This document shows, one piece after another, positions 1 to 8,171 of a DNA stretch of 44,907 nt. The stretch spans positions 1-44,907 of the forward strand of contig CABQND010000005.1 of NCBI GenBank assembly GCA_902465495.1. The letters are read 5' to 3'. The stretch comes from an uncultured Eubacteriales bacterium (GTDB taxonomy: Bacteria; Bacillota; Clostridia; Christensenellales; Borkfalkiaceae). Under the pieces are notes generated by a model that was given only the letters and a program-made list of their open reading frames with translations, ran no database searches and was not told where the DNA came from. Made by a program: the position numbers and the translations under genes. The stretch's first letter is position 1, and the number at the start of each line of letters is the position of its first letter.

Positions 1-174
1 CTCGCGCGAACCCTTCGGCTTCGCCGCTCCATTGAGCGACCAAAACAAAAAGCACTGACCCCATCGGGTATCCGCCGAAACCCCGAAGGGGTCCCCTCGG
101 CGGAGCGTCGGGCTTCGCCCTCGCGCGAACCCTTCGGCTTCGCCGCTCCATTGAGCGACCAAAACAAAAAGCAC
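1..174. repeat. 119-bp-period direct repeat, GC-rich and palindromic
   Basis: Bases 1-55 are repeated exactly at 120-174, so the period is 119 bp and the first unit is complete (1-119). Each unit contains nested palindromes: an outer arm at 72-78 pairs with 97-103, around an inner accccGAAggggt hairpin at 80-92. The second copy runs into the terminator-like hairpin at 159-203. The array may continue beyond the window edge. Base composition differs sharply from the AT-rich element to its right, so it is probably host intergenic DNA left of the insertion. Confidence 0.8.
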
Positions 175-203
175 AGCTTTTCAAGCTGTGCTTTTTGTTT
201 TGG
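159..203. terminator. Perfect 21-bp hairpin, likely bidirectional terminator
   Basis: The arm at 159-179 is exactly complementary to 183-203, with a three-base loop. A-rich and T-rich runs lie within the outer stem on both sides, the usual look of a terminator that works in both directions. It lies just outside the left boundary of the mobile element. Confidence 0.7.
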
Positions 204-218
204 TGAACCCTTTGAAGT

Positions 219-229
219 TAAAGGCGAAC
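219..229. other. Left attachment site core (attL)
   Basis: The 11-bp core is identical to 12206-12216 in direct orientation. With its left neighbours (215-229) it is also the inverse of 12237-12251, the far arm of the tRNA terminator. It lies inside the 3' end of the recombinase reading frame, a usual place for the att site of large serine recombinases. Confidence 0.65.
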
Positions 230-1253
230 TATTCAGTTCTTCAAAACTTACCGTCTTGCTCTGCCCCTTATAATTGTATGTAATCACAAAATAGTCGTCA
301 TACAGATAAATGCTGTTTACAAACCCATCGATAAGCCTTTGCTTTCCTTCCTGTGTGGAGATGTCTATCTTGCGGAAATTGTATAGAGCAAATAAAATCT
401 GCTCCTTTGTCAACACCGGATTGCGCGTCTGCGCTTCGAAAAGATCAATTTCAAGATTGCGCTTGCGTTCTTCCAGCTCGTCCAACGCTTTCTTCGTTGT
501 GGAGGAGTAAATGCCCTGCGTGATTGCCTCTACTAGGTTATTTAGCTTGGTTTCCACACCTGTAAGCTGTGCCTGTATGGAAGTTGCCGCATTATTCTCT
601 TGCATCTGTAACTCATAGATACGATCGGCAAGTTCAGAGATGATATCATCATTTGCAAGTAAATCTTTTATTTCGTCAAGCACAAGCTCTTCCAGCCATT
701 CTTTTTTAACCGTCTTTTTGTCGCAAGCCTTTTTCTTCGCTCGGTTGCACTTGTAGTAACGATACTGCTTTGAAGTCTTGCTTGTCCCGATTTCGCCCGT
801 CATCATCGCGCCGCACTTGCCGCAGAATAGCTTTGTTGTAAGCAGATAGTCGTCCTCGCTTCTGTGCATAGCTGGGGCTTTTTTATTTCTCGCCATTCGC
901 TGTTGTACTGCGTTGAAAGTTTGCTCGTTGATAATTGCAGGAATGGCGTTGGGTATGATTGTTTCGCCAAACTTGTACTCACCGATATATTTGCGGTTGG
1001 TGAGAATACGAAAGATTGCGTTGTAATTCAATTCATAACCGCGATTTTTAACTCCACGCTCTTTTAATTTGGCCACGATCTCTGTAACTTTAACTCCGTC
1101 AACATACAAGTTAAAAATCTCTTTGATGATCGGAGCAATCGATTCATCTATCTGATAGTGATCGGTATCATCCACATAATAGCCGAAAGGCGGCCGCACT
1201 CCGTTACTCTTTGCTTTAAGCGCATTTTCCGTCATGCCACGCTTAACTTTTTC

Positions 1254-1649
1254 TTAAAGTTCGGCAGAATAGTACTCAGCATATCCTTCGAGAATGGATT
1301 CAAGCAAGATTCCGTCCGCGCCTTGAGAAATGCTCTCCTTTGCAGAGATGACACGCACTCCGTTCTTCTTTAGTACATTTTTGTAGTATGCCGAGTCATA
1401 GCGGTTACGGGCAAATCGGTCGAGCTTCCAGACGATAATACAGTCGAAGGCGTGTTTATAACTGTCCTTGATCATCTTCTGAAATTCAGGGCGATGATCG
1501 GTCTTTGCCGACTGAGCCCTGTCTATGTAGTTGCCGATAATCTCAATGTTGTTGAAGTTAGCATAGTCTATGCACTCCCTGAGCTGCCCTTCAATACTCG
1601 CCTCATTCTGTTTTTCGGATGAAAACCTTGCATATATAACCGCTTTCAT
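1254..1649 (-). CDS. Large serine recombinase, N-terminal catalytic fragment (truncated by TAA)
   Basis: This 131-aa fragment is the resolvase-type catalytic domain. Residues 5-14 read IYARFSSEKQ, with the nucleophilic serine at about position 10, and Arg-rich active-site blocks follow (VWKLDRFARNR near 70-84). The full-length family has roughly 450-550 residues and performs site-specific integration and excision. Translation stops at TAA 1254-1256 after YYSAEL, where relatives continue SEKVKRG. A single TCA-to-TAA change would explain it, since the downstream frame is intact. The start has a GGAGAAG ribosome site 8 nt upstream and overlaps the previous gene by 4 nt (ATGA), so both were translated together. 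Confidence 0.8.
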   Translation of the reverse strand: MKAVIYARFSSEKQNEASIEGQLRECIDYANFNNIEIIGNYIDRAQSAKTDHRPEFQKMIKDSYKHAFDCIIVWKLDRFARNRYDSAYYKNVLKKNGVRVISAKESISQGADGILLESILEGYAEYYSAEL

Positions 1650-3619
1650 TGTTTAATCTTCTCCGTTTGCTCATCTCTATAACATAATTCTTCGTTAATT
1701 TTAATTATGGCTATAACAACAAAAATTAATAATCTATAATAATTAACCCGATGTAAATCAATATCCGCCCCTCGTTTCCTTTGAGTGCCGTGTAAGTAGG
1801 TGTTTCTCAGGTCTTGCCCATTGGTAAACTTCGACTTGTTAAGGTAAAAATCAAAATATTCGCATTCTGTTTTAGAGAAAAGACCAGTCCCCTTAGTAAT
1901 CCACTTATTAGTTTGTAATTTTTCCAAAGCACCATCTAATTTATATTTCTTTAAAAAACTATTCGACACAAATTCATTTTTATATAAATCACACAAAATT
2001 ATAGCTTCTAATTTGTCACAAAATGTTAAATTCCCTTCAATATCTTTACTTATAATTCCTTTTTTTACCAACATCTCAATATCATTACGTTGATATTCTT
2101 GATATTCCCCAATATTTACCGTTGAATTCATAAGCAAATCATATAAACAATGATATTTTTCATTTTGACCTCTGTTAGGAAGATATGTCAACATTGTTTG
2201 ATCAGAGAATAGCCAATATAAAGCACCTTGGCAATCCTTATTATCTTTATTTAAATAAATATATTTTTCTGGAATAAAACTTTTTATCGCAGAATAATCC
2301 ATTGGTTTAGAAGACAATTCTATATAATCATGGTTTATATACCCAAATTTAACTAGAACATCGTATTGTTTTAATATACTTTCAAACTCACAACATATAG
2401 TCCTGCATTTTTCCAAATAAGTACTTCCTGGAGAAGGCATATTAACAATAAAATTTTTTATATTAAACTCATCAACTAAGTATTTATCAAAAAACCATTG
2501 TAAAACTTCTTCTATACGAATATTGCATTCTTTTTCCAAAAATTCACAATAGGAAACCATTGCAATAACAGCAAAATTATTATAAATATCAAAGAAATCA
2601 CTCTTTATATATTCCTTCTTTAAATCTGTACGCATGAAAACTCTTTCAAGAGTGCTCATTTGATTTGGTTTGCTTATTAATTCGATTCTATTTTCTTTGT
2701 CAACGAAATTATAGATATAAATGAAATTATTTAATAAAGTTGGATAGTCTAAATTATCCTTTATCCATTTGGAACTAACTTTTATAAACAAATTGTGATC
2801 CTTGTAATCTTTAATTACAGGCTCTGCCTGATCGTTTATTGATGCTTCCAATGTTGTTTGAAACCCAGAACTTGCGGAATTACCAAATAGATTACTAATC
2901 TCTTGATCATACCTATTTTTTGCGTCCAATCGCGTTTCATCCGATATTTTAAATTCACTATCAACAGGCAAATTAATAATTATTTGAAGTGTACCGGGAT
3001 GAATTAAGTTTGAAGCAATATAGTTTTTTACAATCTGTTCTTTATCTTCTACAGAAAGACATTTCGGTAAAAATACCTCACGAGTCGAAGCCTTTTTTAA
3101 ATACTTATCTATCAATATATTTATAGATTGATCGTCTTGTAAAATAAGTTCTTTTATTTCATATTCATATGCATTTACAATTTTTTCGCGCTCTAGAATA
3201 CAAAAAGTTGGAATATGGTTACTACATATAAATTTTTTAAAGGCATCCCAAGAAATTTTTTTATAAATTTTATATTTTTCAAATACTTCAAGGAAATCTT
3301 CTATATACTCTCGATCTAACTTTTCTTCAAATTCCGCTAAAATATTCTCATCAAATTTAGTAAAAAAGCGCCCTAAATGCTGCTTAATTATTTTTTCATT
3401 GTCTTTATTAAAAAGAGCCTTATCTTCTGGCTTAAAGTCAACACGGAAGATTTGTGCTTGAATAAATTTATCCACATTATACAGTTCAACCACGTCATTT
3501 ATATCTTCATACTCTTTATTTTGTGTTAACTGTTTTAATACTATTAAAGCTTTTGTCAGCATAAAACCATTAACCATATCTCTTTTTCCATAGAACTTAA
3601 CTCTATCCCGCATATTCAT
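1646..3619 (-). CDS. 657-aa protein with C-terminal HEPN-type RNxxxH motif; candidate defence cargo
   Basis: I do not recognise the full protein. It is AT-rich, lysine- and asparagine-rich, and has no signal peptide. Near the C-terminus, DLRNTYLHG (R605 to H610) fits the R-X4-H signature of HEPN ribonucleases. The hydrophobic stretch after it (about 627-640) fits the last helix of that fold. Large proteins ending this way are often anti-phage or abortive-infection factors; this is inference. It lies between an XRE repressor 58 nt upstream and the recombinase, which it overlaps by 4 nt (ATGA). It is therefore probably expressed in one transcript with the recombinase. A GAGG ribosome site precedes ATG 3619; ATG 3613 is an alternative. 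Confidence 0.6.
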   Translation of the reverse strand: MNMRDRVKFYGKRDMVNGFMLTKALIVLKQLTQNKEYEDINDVVELYNVDKFIQAQIFRVDFKPEDKALFNKDNEKIIKQHLGRFFTKFDENILAEFEEKLDREYIEDFLEVFEKYKIYKKISWDAFKKFICSNHIPTFCILEREKIVNAYEYEIKELILQDDQSINILIDKYLKKASTREVFLPKCLSVEDKEQIVKNYIASNLIHPGTLQIIINLPVDSEFKISDETRLDAKNRYDQEISNLFGNSASSGFQTTLEASINDQAEPVIKDYKDHNLFIKVSSKWIKDNLDYPTLLNNFIYIYNFVDKENRIELISKPNQMSTLERVFMRTDLKKEYIKSDFFDIYNNFAVIAMVSYCEFLEKECNIRIEEVLQWFFDKYLVDEFNIKNFIVNMPSPGSTYLEKCRTICCEFESILKQYDVLVKFGYINHDYIELSSKPMDYSAIKSFIPEKYIYLNKDNKDCQGALYWLFSDQTMLTYLPNRGQNEKYHCLYDLLMNSTVNIGEYQEYQRNDIEMLVKKGIISKDIEGNLTFCDKLEAIILCDLYKNEFVSNSFLKKYKLDGALEKLQTNKWITKGTGLFSKTECEYFDFYLNKSKFTNGQDLRNTYLHGTQRKRGADIDLHRVNYYRLLIFVVIAIIKINEELCYRDEQTEKIKQ

Positions 3620-3677
3620 TCATCCTCGTATAAGAAGTTTCAAGTGTTAAACCCACAAACACAATAATTCCGTGTAC

Positions 3678-4040
3678 TTAATCTTTATTTGATTTTAATA
3701 ACTTAAAAATTGTTTCTCTCAACTTTGCATTGGCGGGAGATTTGGGGTCAAAACACATCTCCACAAACTGTTGCATCTTCTCGTCATCGAAGGCTTTGGG
3801 GTTGTAGTCGTATAACTTGCCCTGCGGATTGTCCGTGCGTCCGAAAATGTAATCAAGAGAAACATCAAAATAGTCGGCATACCATAACAAAATATCGTTA
3901 GGGACATCGTTATCACCGCGTTCATAGCGGTTAAGAGATGATTGTGCCATATGTCCGTTAATAATGCATAATTTTGCCTGTGACAACTTAATACTCTGCC
4001 TAAGCTCTTTCAGTCTTTGACCTATAATTTTAGTCTCCAT
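3678..4040 (-). CDS. XRE/Cro-CI family repressor
   Basis: A 120-aa regulator with an N-terminal helix-turn-helix (LSQAKLC to SSLNRYERGDNDVP, about residues 18-45) and a C-terminal tail of unknown role. A longer frame begins at 4070, but that ATG lies at the transcription start predicted by the consensus promoter at 4072-4100. ATG 4040 has GGTGGAG 8 nt upstream, so I chose 4040. It heads the left minus-strand unit (repressor, 657-aa protein, recombinase) and probably represses its own promoter, where TTGAC/GTCAA half-sites surround the -10. Family assignment is firm; targets are inferred. Confidence 0.85.
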   Translation of the reverse strand: METKIIGQRLKELRQSIKLSQAKLCIINGHMAQSSLNRYERGDNDVPNDILLWYADYFDVSLDYIFGRTDNPQGKLYDYNPKAFDDEKMQQFVEMCFDPKSPANAKLRETIFKLLKSNKD

Positions 4041-4071
4041 TGAAGTTCTCCACCGAGTCATCTTTGACATA

Positions 4072-4100
4072 ATTATAAGTCAAATAAGAATAATTGTCAA
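4072..4100 (-). promoter_or_regulatory. Consensus sigma-A promoter with operator half-sites
   Basis: On the minus strand TTGACA (4095-4100) and TATAAT (4072-4077) are separated by exactly 17 bp. Extra TTGAC/GTCAA half-sites overlap both hexamers, suggesting autoregulation by the adjacent XRE protein. It drives the left operon of the element. Confidence 0.85.
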
Positions 4101-4169
4101 TAGCGTATTTGAATGAAAATTTTTATGTGCTCATAAAAGAATAAGTCCCCTGAATTTATATCAGGGGAC

Positions 4170-4421
4170 TTATTCTTCGTTGTTATCTTCAAAGCTGTAT
4201 TCGTTCAGTTCTTCAAAATCTAAAAACTCAGCAAGAGTCATGTTGAAAGCATTGGCTATCTTATGCAACGATACGATTCCTGGGTTCTTTGTGATGCCTC
4301 GCATAAGATTGTCCAACGTCGATTGTTTGACGCCGCTCATGGTAGCAAGCTTATTGATTGAACAGCTTTTCTTTTGGCAAAGTTGCTGTATTCGTCTGAC
4401 GATTATTTCTGAATATTCCAT
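4170..4421 (-). CDS. Small XRE-family repressor
   Basis: An 83-aa protein made almost wholly of a helix-turn-helix domain (SINKLATMSGVKQSTLDNLM near residues 20-40, then HKIANAFNMTLAEFLDF), with an acidic tail. It is divergent from the SLOG gene, with 154 bp between them holding three copies of an 18-bp dyad. The likely role is to repress both directions by binding those sites. No strong ribosome site is visible before ATG 4421, so its translation may be weak. Confidence 0.85.
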   Translation of the reverse strand: MEYSEIIVRRIQQLCQKKSCSINKLATMSGVKQSTLDNLMRGITKNPGIVSLHKIANAFNMTLAEFLDFEELNEYSFEDNNEE

Positions 4422-4434
4422 ATATCAACCATTA

Positions 4435-4560
4435 TTACCCGTATTCGGTTAATATATAATAGCAGAGTATAAACATCGTTTTACCCATATTCGGGTAATT
4501 TGATTGACATATCGAAGGAAATTCAATAAAATATTTGTAATGTTACCCGAATATGGGTTA
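4435..4560. promoter_or_regulatory. Three 18-bp operators (TTACCC-N6-GGGTAA)
   Basis: Dyads lie at 4435-4452 (degenerate right arm), 4481-4498 (perfect arms) and 4543-4560 (near perfect). The first lies close to the start region of the minus-strand repressor, the second just upstream of the -35 of the plus-strand promoter, and the third around its transcription start and ribosome site. This is the layout expected for a phage-like repressor controlling a divergent pair. Confidence 0.75.
4504..4532 (+). promoter_or_regulatory. Sigma-A promoter for SLOG gene and right-hand unit
   Basis: TTGACA (4504-4509) and TAAAAT (4527-4532) are separated by 17 bp. Operators flank it on both sides. Confidence 0.75.
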
Positions 4561-4575
4561 TAGGAGGTGATTATT

Positions 4576-5091
4576 TTGGCTGTGTGTATGTTTACAGGGC
4601 ATCGCCCGAAAGGATTACCGTTCGGCTACAACGAAAGGGACAGCCGTTGCAAAAAATTAAAGAAAATGCTAAAAAAACTTATAGTACAGAAGATACAGGA
4701 AGAAAATACAACTGCCTTTCTGTCCGGAATGGCCCTCGGTACGGATATGTTTGCCGCTGAGATCGTCTTAGAACTTAAAGAGAAGTATCGCAATATAACC
4801 TTGACTGCCGTTCTTCCTTGCCGAACACAAGCCGCAAGATGGATTAAGGAAGCCATTACAAGATATGAGCACATTCTGGCTAAGTGCGACAAGATCATTG
4901 TTTTGCAAGACGAGTACACGCCAAGTTGCATGAACAAGCGTAACTTTTATATGGTCGAACATTCTGACTGCGCTATAGCCGTATGGAGCGGCACCGAAGG
5001 CGGAACAGCAAACACCATTCGCTTTGCAACAGATAGACACTTGCCTGTTACAGTCTTAGATCCGACAACGTTTGGGACGTATAAGCTTTAA
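4576..5091 (+). CDS. SLOG-fold protein, YpsA/DUF1273-like
   Basis: A 171-aa Rossmann-like protein of the SLOG superfamily, whose members bind nucleotides or nucleotide-derived ligands. Visible blocks are FTGHRP (about 6-11), SGMALGTDMFAAE (50-62) and WSGTEGGTANT (137-147), matching the YpsA/DUF1273 pattern. The start is taken as TTG 4576, 8 nt after AGGAGG; a GTG at 4567 would overlap that ribosome site. It is under the three-operator promoter, so it is probably induced when the element is derepressed. Its exact role in mobile elements is not established. Confidence 0.8.
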   Translation: MAVCMFTGHRPKGLPFGYNERDSRCKKLKKMLKKLIVQKIQEENTTAFLSGMALGTDMFAAEIVLELKEKYRNITLTAVLPCRTQAARWIKEAITRYEHILAKCDKIIVLQDEYTPSCMNKRNFYMVEHSDCAIAVWSGTEGGTANTIRFATDRHLPVTVLDPTTFGTYKL

Positions 5092-5240
5092 AATATTAAT
5101 TTACCGCACATTACATCTTTGCCCCGTAGGGCGGCTCATAATTTTTCAACTTTTTTCGCTCCGAGTGAAATTTTGGACGAAATTTAATCTGCTTAGATGT
5201 GTAGGATTCTATTCCTCAAAGCCAGTGGCGCTTTTCATGC

Positions 5241-5897
5241 TCCGCTGGCTATTTTTTGAAATGCGGATGAAATATTCGCCTTATATGCATAAAAACAGCT
5301 CATTACCTGGCTACCACTTGTAAGAGGCTGTTTTTACGTAGTTAGCAAAAAAATCTTAAAGTCAGAGGCTCCGATTTTGCCATTCTCGTGGCTATTAAGT
5401 GAGGGGGGCACGACCGCAGAAAAAATATTTATAAAATCTTCAGAACGATACCCCCAAGAATCTCGCTTTTCGTGGCTATTAAGTGAAGGGGTTTTTTATG
5501 CCTGTATATATTCAGATAAAATTTTGAAAAAACGTCAAAGTTTTGCCCCATATTTGTCGGGTTATTGTGAGGAAGCCTTTAGATAAAGATACGTACCCCA
5601 CTCTTATTAAGTGCAGATTTATGACGCCTTCTGTCGTGGCTACGAAGTGAGAGGATGTACATGGTTGTAAAATTTTATAATCAGGTTACGAAACGGGCTT
5701 CAAGGCTGGCTACCACTTGAAGGAGGATAAATCGTCTGCAAATGAAAAAACACGGAAATTTATTTGTGAGCGTCTATATTTTACAATCTCGTGTCCTTGG
5801 ATATATGAAGGGGTTTGTACGAAGGAGAAAACTTTAAGAAAAGTTCAACCACACCCCGAACTTTTCAAATTTCATGTCTTTGGATAAGTGAGGAAAA
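5241..5897 (+). ncRNA. Array of about nine tandem hairpins, unknown structured RNA or DNA element
   Basis: No credible gene is seen between 5092 and 6038. Instead a core close to TGGCTATTAAGTGAGGGG recurs at 5246, 5308, 5389, 5473, 5559, 5637, 5707, 5798 and 5881, spaced 62-91 nt and mostly about 80. The stems around the core differ in sequence but still pair: TCCGC/GCGGA around the first, a two-tier stem with TTAC/GTAA and TGG/CCA in the second, TCGT/ACGA in the sixth, CTTCAAG/CTTGAAG in the seventh, CCTT/AAGG in the eighth. Loops keep GG[CTA]TA. Changed pairs with a kept loop suggest RNA structure. An origin or iteron region is the main alternative. Confidence 0.5.
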
Positions 5898-6038
5898 CTA
5901 TCTGACAAAAAGAATATCTATCCTGCTCTTCGGGGCGGAATTAAGATAAAAACCCAATAGGAGGTGATGCGATATATGATTGCAAGATAACCCACAGAAA
6001 GTAATACAAAATCAATTAAAAAATGGAGGTTTAAGAAA

Positions 6039-6683
6039 ATAGAAGAATTTAATTTTTATGAGCTGTTTTGGAACGTGCTCAAAGACGAAACCGACGCGGA
6101 TATTGCCTGTATGCTGCGCCAAATCTGCGAGTATATGTTCGAGGGGAAAGACAACCGTTTTGATGAGCAAAAATTCAATGTGATCTGGGCAGATTTAAAG
6201 GACATCCTCTCCCTTCAACGACAAGAGATGCTATGCGGAAAGAAAGCTTCGAAGTACGACAGATTATGGAGGCATTTTGCCTTTAAGAAGAGCTACTATG
6301 ACAAGCTGAAACTTATGAACTTAAACGACAGCGGAGCGTATATCAAAGCAATATGCGAACAGGCATTTGAAGGTAAAATCGCAAAAGATTTACCGCAGCA
6401 GGCAGAAAAGTTTTATACGCTTGCAAGGCTTACGTTGGACGTATCGCTCGAACGCAAAAAGGCAGGCTCAAAAGGCGGAAAAGCAAAGGCTAAATCAAAG
6501 CCGATTAAACGAACGATAGACGATCTGAAAGCTCTCGGCTGCACGGGCAATTTAAGCGCGGAAAATCCCATACTTGAAGGCGTTGATTTGAATAAGCTTT
6601 ATGACTATATAAAAGATCATAAAGATTTACAAAATTTGTCGCTCTATAAGGCGGTGGAAAGCTATAAAAACGCCGTTAATTAA
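6039..6683 (+). CDS. DUF6291-like accessory protein of mobile elements (ATA start proposed)
   Basis: The protein starts (I/M)EEFNFYELFWNVLKDE and shows two related halves: DADIACMLRQICEYMFEGK near residue 30 and DSGAYIKAICEQAFEGK near 105. A KKAGSKGGKAKAK basic segment and an acidic tail follow. This resembles DUF6291-type proteins common next to replication or mobilization genes; function unknown. No ATG fits. GTG 6075 has no ribosome site, whereas ATA 6039 lies 9 nt after TGGAGG (6024-6029) and gives the expected N-terminus. The next gene has the same arrangement. Product family is moderately sure, and the start codon is inferred. Confidence 0.65.
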   Translation: MEEFNFYELFWNVLKDETDADIACMLRQICEYMFEGKDNRFDEQKFNVIWADLKDILSLQRQEMLCGKKASKYDRLWRHFAFKKSYYDKLKLMNLNDSGAYIKAICEQAFEGKIAKDLPQQAEKFYTLARLTLDVSLERKKAGSKGGKAKAKSKPIKRTIDDLKALGCTGNLSAENPILEGVDLNKLYDYIKDHKDLQNLSLYKAVESYKNAVN

Positions 6684-6759
6684 AGGATATATGCCACTCA
6701 ATTTTTTGTGCAAGCAAAATTACAAGCAAACCACATAGCTCCACGCAGTGGCGAACGCA

Positions 6760-6790
6760 ACTTATGAAATAAGTGTAGTGAGCTACACTT
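6760..6790 (+). other. MobV-type origin of transfer (oriT)
   Basis: Two overlapping inverted repeats precede the relaxase: ACTTAT-gaa-ATAAGT (6760-6774) and AAGTGTAG-TGAG-CTACACTT (6771-6790). This matches the layout of the pMV158 oriT, where nicking occurs in TAGTG|TG. By analogy the nick would fall after G6780. It lies 42 bp upstream of the relaxase start, the normal place for this family. Confidence 0.85.
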
Positions 6791-6831
6791 TTCAATAAAA
6801 AGTGGAGAAATTAAAACGGAGGTAAACAAGT

Positions 6832-7803
6832 ATAAGCTATATTGTATGCAATATGAAAAAGCTCAAGCGAACGAGCGTCGGCAATGTTGAAAGGGAAAAC
6901 GAACGCGACCAGACTTACCAAGCGAAGAACCCGAAGATAGAGCTTTCGCGCACGCACGACAATTACCATATCATTGCCCCGCCTTCGAGCTATATGGAAT
7001 TTATAAACAAGCGCATCGCTTCATTAAATCTAAAACGCAAGGTGCGGAGCGACGCCATTTACATGAACACTTTTGTTCTAAGTTCGGGGCATGAGTTCTT
7101 CGAGAATATGCCATTAGATAGACAAGAGGAATTTTTTGAGGACTGCGTAAAGTTCTTTGCCGACAAGTACGGCGCGGAGAATATTATTTCGGCTGTTGTA
7201 CATATGGACGAGACCACTCCCCACCTTCACCTAAACCTTGTTCCGATTACAGGCGGCAAGCTCTGCTCTAAGGATTTGTTCAGCCCGAAAAAGCTCTCTC
7301 TATTACAGACTGAGCTTGCGGAAGTTGTAGGCAAGAAATGGGGCTTGAAGCGCGGCAAGATAGGCAGCACGGCAAAGCACGTCGAAGCGGCGGAATACAC
7401 TGCTAAGGAAATTATCAGCAAAGCCACCACCATCGCTGCGCTAACAAAGACGCAAGCAGAGCAATATTTGGACGGCATAGTGCAATCGGTAGAGAGCACG
7501 GCGGACAAGCCTATACCCACAAGGCGAAAGCACGCCGAGGAAGAGATAAAAACTCTGCGCACACAGAATGCCGCTCTGCAAAATAGCCTTGACATTAAGA
7601 TTAAGGACGCAGCAGATTTATTAGAGCAGTTGCAACGCGCCGAAAGGCTGGGGAAAGGTAAGGACTCGGCATTCAGAATGGTTAGCGACATGATTACCGC
7701 TTACCCCGACGAATTTGACGAGTTGTTGAAGAAGTCGAGAGCGGCAAAATCCTCTTTCTCTCCCGCCAACAACAAAGGCAAGGGCAGCAGCTGGAACAAA
7801 TAA
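6832..7803 (+). CDS. mobV: MobV-family relaxase (ATA start proposed)
   Basis: The relaxase would nick oriT and lead single-strand transfer. The metal-binding block HMDETTPHLH lies at residues 124-133 (HxDE..PHxH), with NVERENE near 18-24, SRTHDNYHI at 39-47, and a coiled-coil C-terminal half. The total of 323 aa is short but within the mobilizable-element range. Annotation from ATG 6853 would remove seven residues. Reading from ATA 6832 gives (M)SYIVCNMKKLK, which aligns with MobM of pMV158 (MSYMVARMQKMK). GGAGG ends exactly 9 nt before that ATA. The family is firm; the non-standard start is strongly suggested but unproven. Confidence 0.9.
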   Translation: MSYIVCNMKKLKRTSVGNVERENERDQTYQAKNPKIELSRTHDNYHIIAPPSSYMEFINKRIASLNLKRKVRSDAIYMNTFVLSSGHEFFENMPLDRQEEFFEDCVKFFADKYGAENIISAVVHMDETTPHLHLNLVPITGGKLCSKDLFSPKKLSLLQTELAEVVGKKWGLKRGKIGSTAKHVEAAEYTAKEIISKATTIAALTKTQAEQYLDGIVQSVESTADKPIPTRRKHAEEEIKTLRTQNAALQNSLDIKIKDAADLLEQLQRAERLGKGKDSAFRMVSDMITAYPDEFDELLKKSRAAKSSFSPANNKGKGSSWNK

Positions 7804-7853
7804 TTACAACTGAATAACCGCTAAAAAGGAGGAATGATTATCGAATAAAATTT

Positions 7854-8021
7854 ATGTCTAGAAGAAGGAAAAATCATACAGGGATACCCGATTACATAAT
7901 CGATTCCCTTGCAAGGGCAATACTGCCCGCCATTCAGCAATACCTTTCCACAGAAGAAGGACAACGCGAATTTGAAGAATGGCGAGCGCAGAGAAATTCA
8001 CCACTTAATAATAAAACTTAA
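7854..8021 (+). CDS. Small 55-aa protein downstream of relaxase
   Basis: The peptide begins MSRRRKNHTGIPDYIID and contains STEEGQREFEEWRAQ. Small basic-then-acidic proteins of this kind follow relaxase genes in Clostridia mobilizable elements; function unknown. An AAGGAGG site at 7826-7832 is 21 nt from ATG 7854 but 12 nt from an in-frame ATA at 7845, so the start is uncertain. It follows the relaxase stop by 50 nt and is likely in the same transcript. Confidence 0.6.
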   Translation: MSRRRKNHTGIPDYIIDSLARAILPAIQQYLSTEEGQREFEEWRAQRNSPLNNKT

Positions 8022-8171
8022 TATTTGTTCCCTTTAAAATGTACAGGGATAACCGCCGTGTGTGCGGTATATTAAATCACATTCTTTTACAAGGTTAAGC
8101 CGAAGATAACAAACCAATATAAATGGCGGAGCGGTGGGTGCTTTTTTCTAAGTACTTGCCGCTTTTCTATA

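Larger units (their letters stand above)
1..1235 (-). pseudogene. Serine recombinase, C-terminal part after in-frame stop
   Basis: The reading frame continues without shift after the TAA at 1254-1256. It encodes the recombinase domain (from the GMTENALK region, first ATG at 1233-1235), a zinc ribbon (CGKCGAMM near 805-825, later YYKCNRA), and a coiled-coil region, ending with YDDYFVITYNY near 270-300. These are typical of TnpX/Tn4451-like large serine recombinases. The frame then crosses the att core at 219-229 and stays open through the flanking repeats to the window edge, so this copy has no stop of its own. The native last codons belong to the recombinase only up to the att core. I infer that the gene is inactivated by the nonsense codon, or requires readthrough. 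Confidence 0.75.

Noticed and set aside
5072..5586. Short open frames in the hairpin array
   Set aside because: They change frame across the repeated units, lack ribosome sites and are not conserved between units.
5385..5897. CRISPR array
   Set aside because: The core repeats are too degenerate, stems vary, spacing is uneven (62-91 nt) and there are no cas genes.
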